Of a stretch of 64,000 nt of DNA, positions 51,565 through 60,051 are shown piece by piece. The position numbers and the translations under genes are program-made. The notes under the pieces are model-generated. The model ran no database searches. It saw only the letters and a program-made list of their open reading frames with translations, and was not told where the DNA came from. Position 1 is the stretch's first letter; every line of letters begins with the position of its first letter. Source of the DNA: CF-167 sp963695195 (GTDB lineage: Bacteria > Chloroflexota > Limnocylindria > QHBO01); the NCBI GenBank assembly GCA_963695195.1, contig CAVOGE010000007.1, forward strand, positions 1,674,001-1,738,000, written 5' to 3'.

Positions 51565-51721
51565 CGGCGCCGTTCGGCTCGGCCGGGTCTTGTCCCGGGC
51601 GAACCGTCGGCTGCTCCCATCACACACGCTCGCTGATCCGTGAATCATCGGTGCCCGCCGGCTTTGGCGGGTCGCTTCCGGAGCCGAAGGCGAGCGGAGG
51701 AAAGAACCGGAGGATTCACAC

Positions 51722-52630
51722 TTGGCTGCCCTGACCATGAAGCAGCTGCTCGAGGCCGGTGTCCACTTCGGCCACCAGACCCGGCGCTGGAACCCGAAGA
51801 TGCGCGATTACATCTTCGCGGAACGCAACGGCATTCACATCATCGACCTCGCCCAGACGGTGACACGCCTGGAAGCCGCGCTCGAGTTTGTGCGCGAGAC
51901 AATTCGTCGCGGCGACAGCATCCTGTTCGTCGGCACCAAGAAGCAGGCCCAGGAGTCCGTTGCATCCGAGGCTGAGCGGAGCGGCCAGCACCACGTCAAC
52001 AATCGATGGCTGGGCGGCATGCTCACCAACTTCACCACCATCAAGCGCCGCATCCAGCGACTCGAGGCGCTGGAGGCCCGTCGTGACGCGGGTGAGTTTG
52101 AGCGGCTCACCAAGAAGGAGGCGGGCAAGCTCACCGAGGAGATCACCAAGCTGAACACGGCACTCGGCGGTATTCGCCGGATGCGGCGCCTGCCCGGCGC
52201 TCTCTTCATCGTCGACCCGCACCGCGAGTCGATCGCTGTGCTGGAGGCTCGCCGGCTCGAGATCCCGATCGTGGCGATCACCGACACCAACTGCGACCCC
52301 GATCAGATCGACTGGGTGATCCCGGCCAATGACGACGCGATCCGGTCGGTGCGCCTCCTGTGCGCCCAGATCGCGGACGCCGCGCTCGACGCCAACGCCG
52401 AGCGACAGGCTCGCCTCGACGAAGAGTTCGAGCAGGCCGAGGCGCTTCCTCCGGTCGACGAGGGCACGCTTGACGCCGAGGCCGACTACTCCGCTGCGCT
52501 GGCAGGAGGCGAAGCGCTCGTCTTCGAGCCCGAGCCGGAAGAGGACGAGGACGAGGAGCGCCTCGCCCGGGCTCGCCGCGCAGCCGAGGGACCCGATGAA
52601 GAGACCGATGAGGACCCGACCCCCGAATGA
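51722..52630 (+). CDS. rpsB: 30S ribosomal protein S2
   Basis: Late-assembly protein of the 30S head/body. 302 residues. The core (1-235) begins MAALTMKQLLEAGVHFGHQ and contains RWNPKMRDYIF, GTKKQAQE, NNRWLGGMLTNF and DTNCDPD. The last 60 residues are strongly acidic and longer than in most S2 proteins. TTG start fixed by GGAGG eight bases upstream. It heads the rpsB-tsf-pyrH-frr operon. Confidence 0.97.
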   Translation: MAALTMKQLLEAGVHFGHQTRRWNPKMRDYIFAERNGIHIIDLAQTVTRLEAALEFVRETIRRGDSILFVGTKKQAQESVASEAERSGQHHVNNRWLGGMLTNFTTIKRRIQRLEALEARRDAGEFERLTKKEAGKLTEEITKLNTALGGIRRMRRLPGALFIVDPHRESIAVLEARRLEIPIVAITDTNCDPDQIDWVIPANDDAIRSVRLLCAQIADAALDANAERQARLDEEFEQAEALPPVDEGTLDAEADYSAALAGGEALVFEPEPEEDEDEERLARARRAAEGPDEETDEDPTPE

Positions 52631-52672
52631 GGGGTTTGCCCACGAGACCCAGGAAGGATTCGACCAGACGAG

Positions 52673-53290
52673 ATGATCAGACCCGAGGACGTGAAGCGCC
52701 TCCGTGAGCAGACAGGCGCGGGAATCATGGACTGCAAGCACGCGCTCGAAGAGAGCGGTGGGGACGTCGAACAGGCACTCACCTGGCTCAAGGAGAAGGG
52801 GCTCGCGACCGCGGCCAGGAAGTCCGGGCGCGCCGCCCGCGAGGGCGTGATCGCCAGCTACATCCATCACGGATCGCGCCTTGGCGTCATCCTGGAGCTC
52901 AACTGCGAGACGGACTTCGTCGCGCGCACCGATGACTTCCAGCAGCTTGCCCGTGAGTTGGCGATGCAGGTGGCCGGTCTGGCGCCAGCCTACGTGAGTC
53001 GCGACGACGTGCCCCCGGCCATGGTCGAGGAGCAGCGAGTGGCGTTCGCCGAGGAGGCGAAACGTGAGGGCCGCCCGGCCGATCGCATCGCCATGATCGT
53101 CGACGGCAAGCTCGGCAAGTGGTTCGAGTCGAATTGCCTGCTCGAGCTCCCGTATCGGGATACCGATCGTAAGATCGGGGACCTTGTCACCGAGAAGATC
53201 GCCCTCCTTGGCGAGAACATTCGTGTGGCACGGTTCTCGCGCCTGGCCGTGGGCGAGAACGCTCCTGGCTCCGCGGAGGAGGCGGCCTAG
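52673..53290 (+). CDS. tsf: Elongation factor Ts
   Basis: Guanine-nucleotide exchange factor for EF-Tu. 205 residues, the short form. N-terminal UBA-like domain with VKRLREQTGAGIMDCKHAL, then ELNCETDFVART, the exchange motif with the TDFV core. It ends after a single core subdomain, close to the Thermus-length EF-Ts rather than the 280-residue E. coli form. It follows rpsB. Confidence 0.96.
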   Translation: MIRPEDVKRLREQTGAGIMDCKHALEESGGDVEQALTWLKEKGLATAARKSGRAAREGVIASYIHHGSRLGVILELNCETDFVARTDDFQQLARELAMQVAGLAPAYVSRDDVPPAMVEEQRVAFAEEAKREGRPADRIAMIVDGKLGKWFESNCLLELPYRDTDRKIGDLVTEKIALLGENIRVARFSRLAVGENAPGSAEEAA

Positions 53291-54046
53291 GTGGACCCCG
53301 CACGCCCCACGTCCGAGCCGCGGGGAGCGCAGCCACGCCGCGTGCTGCTCAAGCTGTCCGGCGAGGCGCTGCTCGGCGACCGGCAGTACGGGATCGACCC
53401 CGATGTGGTGCGCGACATCGCCGGACAGATTGCCACCGGGCGGAAAGAGGGGCTCGAGGTCGCGGTCGTGGTCGGAGGGGGGAATATCTTCCGCGGTCTC
53501 GCGGCGGCGTCGGCCGGTATGGATCGTGCGACTGCCGACTACATGGGGATGCTCGCCACGGCCATGAACGGTCTGGCGCTGCAGGACGCAATCGAACAGG
53601 CAGGCTGTCCGACACGGGTGATGAGTGCCATCGGCATGAACGAGATCGCCGAGCCCTACATCCGTCGGAGAGCGGTGCGGCACCTGGAAAAGGGTCGGGT
53701 CGTCGTGCTCGTTGCCGGAACCGGCAATCCGTACTTCACCACCGATACGGCGGCCACCCTGCGAGCGGTCGAGATGGCGGCTGAGGTGATCCTCAAGGCC
53801 ACCCGGGTGGACGGGGTGTACGATGCCGATCCGGAAAAGAACCCCGACGCCACGCGCTACGCACGGATCGGCTACACCGAGTTCCTTGCTAACCGGCTCG
53901 AGGCCCTCGATGCCACCGCGGTGAGCCTGGCGATGGATAATGAGATGCCGATCGTGGTCTTCGACATGACGCCCCCCGGCAACATCCTGCGGGCGATCCG
54001 CGGGGAGGGGATCGGGACCGTCATCGGCCCGGAGGTGACGAGTTGA
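53291..54046 (+). CDS. pyrH: UMP kinase
   Basis: Makes UDP from UMP; hexameric and distinct from eukaryotic UMP/CMP kinases. 251 residues with LLKLSGEALLG, VVVGGGNIFRG, DYMGMLATAMNGLALQ and GTGNPYFTTDTAA. VDGVYDADPEKNPDA is also present. The first 15 residues are a non-conserved basic/Pro extension. GTG start directly after the tsf stop. Confidence 0.97.
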   Translation: MDPARPTSEPRGAQPRRVLLKLSGEALLGDRQYGIDPDVVRDIAGQIATGRKEGLEVAVVVGGGNIFRGLAAASAGMDRATADYMGMLATAMNGLALQDAIEQAGCPTRVMSAIGMNEIAEPYIRRRAVRHLEKGRVVVLVAGTGNPYFTTDTAATLRAVEMAAEVILKATRVDGVYDADPEKNPDATRYARIGYTEFLANRLEALDATAVSLAMDNEMPIVVFDMTPPGNILRAIRGEGIGTVIGPEVTS

Positions 54047-54600
54047 CCCATCCTGACGTGCTTGCTGCAGAGCCGAAGATGCAGCGTGGCGTCGAGGCGA
54101 TGGAGCGTGACTTTGCCGCCATCCGCACCGGGCGGGCGTCGACGGCACTGGTCGAGCGAATCAGCGTCGACTACTACGGGACGCAGACCCCGTTGAATCA
54201 GGTTGCCGGGATCAGCACACCTGACGCGCACCTGATCGTGATCCAGCCATGGGACCGCTCAGTCCTGTCCGCGATCGAGCGGGCGATCCTCAAGAGCGAT
54301 ATCGGACTCATGCCAAACGTGGACGGGACCGTCGTCCGGCTGAATGTCCCGCCGTTGACCGAGGAGCGTCGACGCGAGATGGTCAAGCAGGTGCGCCGTC
54401 GCGCCGAGGACGCTCGAGTGGAGGTGCGCGGCCATCGCCGTGAGGCGGCCGATCACCTGAAACGCGCGCTGCGCGAGGGCTCCATTTCCGAGGACGAAGA
54501 GCGCCGCGAACTTGATTCGCTCCAGCGACTGACCGACCGCTTCGTCGACCTGGTCGACGCCCGCGCCGAGCACAAAGAAGCCGAAGTGATGGAGGTCTGA
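54043..54600 (+). CDS. frr: Ribosome recycling factor
   Basis: Dissociates post-termination ribosomes with EF-G. 185 residues with MERDFAAIRTGRAS near the start, YYGTQTPLNQVAGIS, and the C-terminal RRRAEDARVEVRGHRREA region of the three-helix bundle. The TTG start overlaps the pyrH stop. Confidence 0.97.
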   Translation: MTHPDVLAAEPKMQRGVEAMERDFAAIRTGRASTALVERISVDYYGTQTPLNQVAGISTPDAHLIVIQPWDRSVLSAIERAILKSDIGLMPNVDGTVVRLNVPPLTEERRREMVKQVRRRAEDARVEVRGHRREAADHLKRALREGSISEDEERRELDSLQRLTDRFVDLVDARAEHKEAEVMEV

Positions 54601-54604
54601 GGCA

Positions 54605-55297
54605 CTGCCGCTCCGTGAGCATCCGCGACACGTCGCGATCATCATGGACGGCAACCGCCGCTGGGCTGCAGCGCGCGGATTGCCTCCCATCGCCGGCCAC
54701 GTTCAGGGCGTGGAAGCGATCCGCCCCGTTGTTCGCATGGCTCCCGACCGCGGCATCGAGGTCCTCTCGCTGTACGTCTTCAGCCAGGAGAACTGGCGTC
54801 GCCCGGATGAGGAGGTGGCCGGACTGTTCGGCCTGATCGACGATGCCGTGCGTCGGCACACCGACGAGCTGATCGCCGAGGGGATTCGCGTTCGTGTCAT
54901 CGGTCGCCTGCACGAGGCGCCACCCGAGATCCAGCGCTCGATCGGGGAGGCGGAGGAGCGGACCCGCACCGGCAGCCGGATGGCGCTGAATATCGCGTTC
55001 AACTACTCGGGTCGCACCGAGATCGTCGATGCGACGCGCGCGCTGGTCGCCGCGGGCCTGGCCCCGGAGGCGATCGACGAGGCCGCCGTCGACGGTCACC
55101 TCTACACGGCGGGTCAGCCGGATGTCGACCTGATCATCCGCACCGGCGGTGAGCAGCGGACGAGCAACTTCCTGCTCTGGCAGAGCGCCTATGCGGAGCT
55201 GGTCTTCATTCCGACCCTGTGGCCAGACTTCGGCGCCACCGAACTGGACGGGGCGATCGCCGAGTTTGCCGCCCGCCAGCGCCGGTACGGGGCATGA
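54605..55297 (+). CDS. uppS: Undecaprenyl diphosphate synthase, probable CTG start
   Basis: cis-Prenyltransferase that makes the carrier lipid for cell-wall synthesis. About 230 residues with HVAIIMDGNRRWA (catalytic Asp in MDGN), GHVQGVEAI, LSLYVFSQENWRRP, IRTGGEQRTSNFLLWQ and TLWPDF. No ATG, GTG or TTG precedes the ATG inside MDGN (54644). Starting there would remove the conserved HVAII strand and put the catalytic Asp at residue 2. CTG at 54605 lies nine bases after GGAGG (54591-54595) and gives M-PLREHPRHVAIIMDGN. The frame is closed upstream by a stop at 54587. Confidence 0.92.
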   Translation: MPLREHPRHVAIIMDGNRRWAAARGLPPIAGHVQGVEAIRPVVRMAPDRGIEVLSLYVFSQENWRRPDEEVAGLFGLIDDAVRRHTDELIAEGIRVRVIGRLHEAPPEIQRSIGEAEERTRTGSRMALNIAFNYSGRTEIVDATRALVAAGLAPEAIDEAAVDGHLYTAGQPDVDLIIRTGGEQRTSNFLLWQSAYAELVFIPTLWPDFGATELDGAIAEFAARQRRYGA

Positions 55298-56205
55298 TCG
55301 ACGCCATGCTTCGGACTCGTCTCCTCACCGCCGGACTGTTGGGCCCCCTGGTGATCCTCGTCGCCCTCACCGGAGAGCCATGGCTCACGGTACTGGTCGG
55401 TGCGGTCATCCTCCTCGGCATGATCGAGTTGACCGGCCTGCTCCGCGCAGCGCAGTACGAGCCGCCGACGATTGCCACCGTCTCGGCGGGCCTGATCGTT
55501 GCCGCCGCCGGCATGGCGGCCGCCAATGGGTCGATCACCGACGGCCCCCTGGCAGATCTCGCGCGAAGCGTTGGCCCCCTGGGCCTGCCGACACTCGCCA
55601 TGGTCGGCGCAACCCTGGTCCTGGCCCTGGCGAGCTTCACACGTGCCGACCCTCGGGGCGGGTTCGCCACCTGGGCCACGGCCACCTTCGGCGTCGCCTA
55701 CCTGGGACTGCTGACGCCCTTCATCGTCGTTGTCGGCCACCTGGCGCCGATCGGCGGGGCGTCGAGCTCGGAGGTCGGGATCCTCGACCTCGGGTCGGGA
55801 ACGGCCTGGCTCCTGCTGTTGATCATGGTCGTGTGGGGATACGACTCGGGAGCCTACCTGGTTGGCCGCTGGCTTGGACGTCGATGCCTGATCGCCCATA
55901 TCAGCCCGTCGAAGACGATCGAGGGCCTTGTCGGAGGACTCCTGGTTGCCACCATCGCTGCCGGTTTCGGCGTCGCCCTCGTGGGCCTGGATGCGTGGCA
56001 CGCGGTCGTGATCGGCCCACTGGTGGGACTCGCCGCACAGGCGGGCGACCTGGCCGAGTCACTGCTGAAGCGGGCCGCCGGGCGCAAGGAATCGGGGTCG
56101 CTGATCCCCGGGCACGGGGGGATGCTTGACCGCGTCGACTCGTTCCTCTTTGCAGCCCCCGTGCTTGCCGGATACGCGATCGCGGTCACGGGCTTCGGAT
56201 TGTGA
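55294..56205 (+). CDS. cdsA: Phosphatidate cytidylyltransferase
   Basis: Makes CDP-diacylglycerol for phospholipid synthesis. 303 residues with about eight membrane helices. The catalytic C-terminal motifs are SPSKTIEGLVGG and PGHGGMLDRVDS, the family signature. The ATG at 55294 overlaps the uppS stop; a second ATG at 55306 is possible. It precedes dxr, the usual uppS-cdsA-dxr-rseP order. Confidence 0.96.
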   Translation: MIDAMLRTRLLTAGLLGPLVILVALTGEPWLTVLVGAVILLGMIELTGLLRAAQYEPPTIATVSAGLIVAAAGMAAANGSITDGPLADLARSVGPLGLPTLAMVGATLVLALASFTRADPRGGFATWATATFGVAYLGLLTPFIVVVGHLAPIGGASSSEVGILDLGSGTAWLLLLIMVVWGYDSGAYLVGRWLGRRCLIAHISPSKTIEGLVGGLLVATIAAGFGVALVGLDAWHAVVIGPLVGLAAQAGDLAESLLKRAAGRKESGSLIPGHGGMLDRVDSFLFAAPVLAGYAIAVTGFGL

Positions 56206-57350
56206 TCGGTGTCGTCGTCCTGGGTTCAACCGGCTCGATCGGCAGCCAGACGCTCGAGGTGCTGTCGGCGCTTTCCGATCACTTCTCGGTGCGCGGGTTG
56301 GCATCGGGGCACGCCTCGGCGACGTTCGCCGAGCAGCTCGTGGCGTGGCCCGAGGCGCGCGCATGGACCCCGGGGATACGGCCGGCCGGCGTTGATCGGG
56401 CACGCTGGGTCGACGGCGGTCTCGAAGAGATGGCAACCCTCGATGGCGCCGAGATGGTCGTGGCGGCCACGACCGGGATGGCGGCGCTGCCTGCGGTGTT
56501 GGCTGCCCTGGGCGCCGGACGACGGGTGGCGCTTGCGAACAAGGAGACCCTTGTCGTCGGCGGCCACCTGGTGGCGGCGAGCCTCGACCGCGCCGGCGGA
56601 GAGCCACTGGATCGCCTGCGGCCGATCGACTCCGAGCACTCTGCCATCTGGCAGTGCCTGCGCGGGGAACGGATCGCGGATGTGGCGCGTCTGATCCTCA
56701 CTGCCTCCGGAGGACCGTTTCGTGACCGTGCTCCCGCCGACCTCGCTGCGGTGACGCCCGAGGAGGCGCTGGCACATCCGACCTGGCGAATGGGCCCCAA
56801 GGTCTCCATCGATTCCGCGACGATGGTCAACAAGGCGTTCGAGGCGATCGAGGCGAGATGGCTCTACCGGCTCCCCTACGATAGGATTGCTGCCGTGATT
56901 CACCCCCGCAGCGTCGTGCACTCGCTCGTTGAATTCAACGATGGCTCGTTCAAGGCGCAGCTCGGGGCTCCGGACATGCGCCTGCCGATCCAGTACGCGC
57001 TCACCTACCCGGAGCGTCTCCCGTCGGCGGCGCGTCACGCGGCACCTGAGGAGTGGGGGAGTCTCGAGTTCAGTTCCGTCGAGCCTGGTCGTTTCCCGGC
57101 TTATGACGTGGTGCGTGAGGCTGCTGCTGCCGGCGGCAACCGGGGAACGATTCTTAACGCAGCAGACGAGGTGGCAGTTGCCGCCTTTCTCGCCGGCTCC
57201 CTGCGGTTCGACCAGATCGCCGGCCTGCTCGAGCGGTCCGTCGTTCGCTGGGGAGATGCCGCCGAGCCGGGGATCGCAGAGATCGTTGCGCTCGACGCCG
57301 AGGTCCGGGCGGGCTTGAGCACCGAGCTCGGCCTGGCGGGGGTCGCCTAG
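56202..57350 (+). CDS. dxr: 1-deoxy-D-xylulose 5-phosphate reductoisomerase
   Basis: Second step of the MEP isoprenoid pathway; the fosmidomycin target. 382 residues with the NADPH motif LGSTGSIGSQTLEVL and ALANKETLVVGG. Metal and substrate motifs are PIDSEHSAIWQCL, ASGGPFRD, HPTWRMGPKVSIDSATMVNKAFE and HPRSVVHSLVEF. The GTG overlaps the cdsA stop. Confidence 0.97.
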   Translation: MIGVVVLGSTGSIGSQTLEVLSALSDHFSVRGLASGHASATFAEQLVAWPEARAWTPGIRPAGVDRARWVDGGLEEMATLDGAEMVVAATTGMAALPAVLAALGAGRRVALANKETLVVGGHLVAASLDRAGGEPLDRLRPIDSEHSAIWQCLRGERIADVARLILTASGGPFRDRAPADLAAVTPEEALAHPTWRMGPKVSIDSATMVNKAFEAIEARWLYRLPYDRIAAVIHPRSVVHSLVEFNDGSFKAQLGAPDMRLPIQYALTYPERLPSAARHAAPEEWGSLEFSSVEPGRFPAYDVVREAAAAGGNRGTILNAADEVAVAAFLAGSLRFDQIAGLLERSVVRWGDAAEPGIAEIVALDAEVRAGLSTELGLAGVA

Positions 57351-58477
57351 TGGACGTCCTCGGCACGATCCTCGCATTCCTCGCCGTCCTGGTCGTCCTC
57401 GTACTCGTCCACGAGCTGGGCCACTTCGCGGTGGCAAAGTGGAGCGGGATCACCGTCCAGGAGTTCGGGGTCGGGTTCCCGCCACGGATCGGCTCGATCA
57501 TCTGGCGTGGCACGCGCTACTCGCTCAATGCGATACCGCTTGGCGGCTTCGTCAAGATGCTCGGTGAGGACGGCGACGTCGAGGCCGAGAAGATGCGCCA
57601 GCGCGGGCTTTCCGATGCGGCCATCGACAAGGCGATGGAGGGGGCCTTCAATCGAAAGCCGATCTGGCTGCGAATGCTGGTGCTGCTTGCCGGCGTCGGC
57701 ATGAACTTCCTGCTGGCCGGCATCCTCTTCAGCGTGGCGTTGAGCCTGCCGATCCAGCAGGGTCGCGGCCCCCTGATCGTGACCGAGGTTCAGGCGGGCA
57801 GCCCCGCGATCGCCGCCGACCTGCGAGTTGGCGACGCCATCGTGTCGGCCGACGGGAAGACGTTCCCGGTGTCGCGCGACCTGACCGCATACGTGCGCTC
57901 GCGCGCAGGCCACGTCGTTGCCCTGACGGTCCAGCGAGCGGCGGACGAGGTCGTCCTCGAAGTCACGCCGCGTACGTTGACGGCGGCCGATGAGGCCCGT
58001 GGCCTCGGAGCGGTGGGCTTCACCTACGAGGCCACGGAGTACGTTGAGGTCCCGCCGTCGACAACTGGTCCGGTAGCAGCGCTGGGTGCCGGGTTCGGAG
58101 CCACGCTTGACCTTGCTGTCCAGATCCCGGGCGGCCTGGCCGAAGCGGTGGCGGGGCTGATCGGCCTCGCGCCCGATGCCGGATCCGCGGTCGGACCGAT
58201 CGGGATCGCCGAAGAGACCGGGCGCGTGCTTCGCGCCCCGTTGGTCAGCCAGCTGATCTTCGTGGGCATCCTGTCGGTCAATCTCGCCGTACTCAACGTC
58301 CTTCCATTCCCGCCGCTCGACGGGGGCCGCATCCTGGTGACCCTCATCGAGGCGGTGCGGCGGAGACGCCTCCCGGCCGAGCGCGAGGCGCTGATCTACC
58401 TGACCGGCTTCACGGTGCTGCTCGTGCTCGTGGTCCTGATCTCGATCCGGGACGTCGCCAACCTGATCGGCGGCTAG
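57350..58477 (+). CDS. rseP: Site-2 protease RseP
   Basis: Intramembrane metalloprotease that cuts anti-sigma factors and signal peptides. 375 residues. Zinc site HELGHFAVAKW in the first helix (about 15-25), the membrane-reentrant IPLGGFVKMLGED, one PDZ domain (about 130-210), and the third-ligand segment NVLPFPPLDGGR. The GTG start shares one base with the dxr stop. Confidence 0.96.
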   Translation: MDVLGTILAFLAVLVVLVLVHELGHFAVAKWSGITVQEFGVGFPPRIGSIIWRGTRYSLNAIPLGGFVKMLGEDGDVEAEKMRQRGLSDAAIDKAMEGAFNRKPIWLRMLVLLAGVGMNFLLAGILFSVALSLPIQQGRGPLIVTEVQAGSPAIAADLRVGDAIVSADGKTFPVSRDLTAYVRSRAGHVVALTVQRAADEVVLEVTPRTLTAADEARGLGAVGFTYEATEYVEVPPSTTGPVAALGAGFGATLDLAVQIPGGLAEAVAGLIGLAPDAGSAVGPIGIAEETGRVLRAPLVSQLIFVGILSVNLAVLNVLPFPPLDGGRILVTLIEAVRRRRLPAEREALIYLTGFTVLLVLVVLISIRDVANLIGG

Positions 58478-58539
58478 CGCAGCCCCTCCGGCGCCTCCCC
58501 GGCCCGGCTCCCCGGGTGGCGATGATCGATGGCTGCTGG

Positions 58540-58545
58540 TATACT
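58540..58545 (+). promoter_or_regulatory. -10 element of the nusA operon
   Basis: TATACT with TGG before it, about 120 bases before the nusA start. No strong -35. The transcript would begin near 58552 and pass through the terminator-like hairpin in the next entry. Confidence 0.55.
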
Positions 58546-58602
58546 CCGGTCGGTTTCGCGGACCGTGAGCGGACCGAAACGGATATTGATTCTTGATTGT
58601 TT

Positions 58603-58638
58603 ACGTGGGTCGGTTCGCCAGTCCCACGTTCTTTTTTT
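58603..58638 (+). terminator. Intrinsic-terminator-like hairpin in the nusA leader
   Basis: A perfect 7-bp stem, ACGTGGG (58603-58609) with CCCACGT (58623-58629), is followed by TC and seven Ts (58632-58638). It lies between the nusA promoter and the nusA start, so it could act as an attenuator. A second hairpin, CCCC/GGGG (58639-58650), reaches the ribosome-binding region. Seven consecutive Ts are rare in this GC-rich window. Confidence 0.7.
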
Positions 58639-58664
58639 CCCCGGGTGGGGAGCGAGGTGTGGAT

Positions 58665-59798
58665 GTGAATCGGGACTTCGTCGGAGCACTGCTCCAACTG
58701 AATGCCGAGAAAGGCGTTCCCCAGGAGATCCTCATCCAGACCCTGGAGCAGGCGATCGAATCCGCCTATCGGCGCAACGCCGACGCGCCGGAGAACGTGG
58801 TGGTACGCGTCGACCCGGAGAGCGGACAGATTGCCGTCTATCGCGAATACGAAGTGGTCGCCACCCCGGACGAGCTGATCGACCCCGAGCTCCAGATGCT
58901 CGTCGGCGACGCGCAGAAGATCGACGCGACGACGGGGGTCGGTGCCAAGGTGCGCGTCCCCGAGAACGTCACCCAGGCACAGCTTGGCCGGATCGCGGCC
59001 CAGACCGCCGGGCAGGTGTATCGCCAGCGGCTCCGAGAGGCAGAGCGCGACGTGGTCTACAGCCAGTACGCAAGCCGTGAGGGCGAGATCATGACCGGCG
59101 TCGTGCATCGCACCACCGACCAGGCCGTCGTGCTGGACATGGGCAAGGGCGTGGAGGCGGTGCTTGCGGTCGGCGAGCAGCTTGCAGGAGAGCATTACCG
59201 AATCGGGCAGCACCTGAAGGCCTACGTGCTCGAGGTACGACGAACCACCCGCGGACCGGTGCTGGTCGCCAGCCGCACGCACCGAGGCTTCCTGCGGCGC
59301 CTGATGGAGATGGAGATCCCCGAGATCTACAACGGCACCGTGGTGATCCGCGGCATCGCCCGCGAGGCGGGAAGCCGTTCAAAGGTCGCCGTCGAGAGCC
59401 GACAGCCGGGTGTGGATGCAAAGGGAGCCGCGGTCGGTCAGCGCGGAGCGCGTATCCAGGCGATCGTCGCCGAACTGAATGGTGAAAAGGTCGACGTGGT
59501 GCTTTGGAGCGACGACCCCGCGCAATTCGTGGCCGAGGCGCTCTCCCCGGCAGAGGTGCTGAGCGTGCGCATCGACGAGGAGCACAAGATCGCCAACGTG
59601 GTCGTCCCCGAGCGCCAGCTCTCGCTGGCCATCGGAAAGGAAGGCCAGAACGCGCGCCTGGCCGCCAAGCTGACAGGATGGCGCATCGACATCAGGTCTG
59701 ACGCCGGCGTGGCCACTGCGGCCGCCGCGCACGGCAGTCCACCAGAGGCGCACAGCTCCCCGGCGGAAGAGGAGGCCGATGCCGAAGCGAAAGCCTGA
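58665..59798 (+). CDS. nusA: Transcription termination/antitermination factor NusA
   Basis: Modulates RNA polymerase pausing, termination and antitermination. 377 residues. N-terminal polymerase-binding domain (about 1-125, VNRDFVGALLQLNAEKG), an S1 domain (about 130-195, GEIMTGVVHR), and two KH domains (about 200-340, GAAVGQRGARIQAI and LAIGKEGQNARLAAKLTGW). It ends in an acidic Ala/Glu tail. The GTG at 58665 matches the NusA N-terminus and has GAGG seven bases upstream; a longer frame from 58593 crosses the terminator hairpin and is rejected. No rimP precedes it. Confidence 0.95.
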   Translation: MNRDFVGALLQLNAEKGVPQEILIQTLEQAIESAYRRNADAPENVVVRVDPESGQIAVYREYEVVATPDELIDPELQMLVGDAQKIDATTGVGAKVRVPENVTQAQLGRIAAQTAGQVYRQRLREAERDVVYSQYASREGEIMTGVVHRTTDQAVVLDMGKGVEAVLAVGEQLAGEHYRIGQHLKAYVLEVRRTTRGPVLVASRTHRGFLRRLMEMEIPEIYNGTVVIRGIAREAGSRSKVAVESRQPGVDAKGAAVGQRGARIQAIVAELNGEKVDVVLWSDDPAQFVAEALSPAEVLSVRIDEEHKIANVVVPERQLSLAIGKEGQNARLAAKLTGWRIDIRSDAGVATAAAAHGSPPEAHSSPAEEEADAEAKA

Positions 59799-60051
59799 CC
59801 ACCAGCCCCAGCGCTCCTGTGCCGTCTGCCGGAGCGTGCATCCGAAACGGTCGATGACTCGCGTCGTGCGGGCGCCTGATGGCTCATTGGCGCTCGACGC
59901 GAGCGGTCGGGCGGCGGGGCGCGGGACCTATCTGTGTGACGCGGCCGACTGCCACGAGCCCACGCGCCTGGCCGAGGGTGTTCGCCGAGCCCTGGGATCG
60001 GATGTAGGCCTTGAGTCACTGATCGGAGCGCTGACGCATGCCTCCGCGTAG
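59779..60051 (+). CDS. ylxR: YlxR family RNA-binding protein (RnpM)
   Basis: 90 residues with CAVCRSVHPKRSM, VVRAPDG, GRAAGRGTYLC and the C-terminal helix. YlxR/RnpM binds RNA and modulates RNase P in Bacillus. It lies in the usual nusA-ylxR-infB order, with its start inside nusA and its end overlapping infB. Confidence 0.94.
   Translation: MPKRKPDHQPQRSCAVCRSVHPKRSMTRVVRAPDGSLALDASGRAAGRGTYLCDAADCHEPTRLAEGVRRALGSDVGLESLIGALTHASA

Larger units (their letters stand above)
51381..51721. other. Divergent control region between the LysM/SLT gene and rpsB
   Basis: A 341-base gap with no gene. It holds the minus-strand promoter of the LysM/SLT gene, then the rpsB promoter and its long leader. The leader contains a hairpin (CCCGCC 51654-51659 with GGCGGG 51666-51671) and GGAGG before the TTG. 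Leaders before rpsB are a known site of S2 autoregulation in other bacteria; here that is inference. Confidence 0.6.

Noticed and set aside
51716..54148. 810-codon minus-strand open frame across rpsB, tsf, pyrH and part of frr
   Set aside because: It lies opposite four certain genes and has a biased shadow composition without recognisable motifs.
58593..58664. Longer nusA from TTG at 58593
   Set aside because: The added residues are not conserved and are encoded by the terminator-like hairpin and T run.
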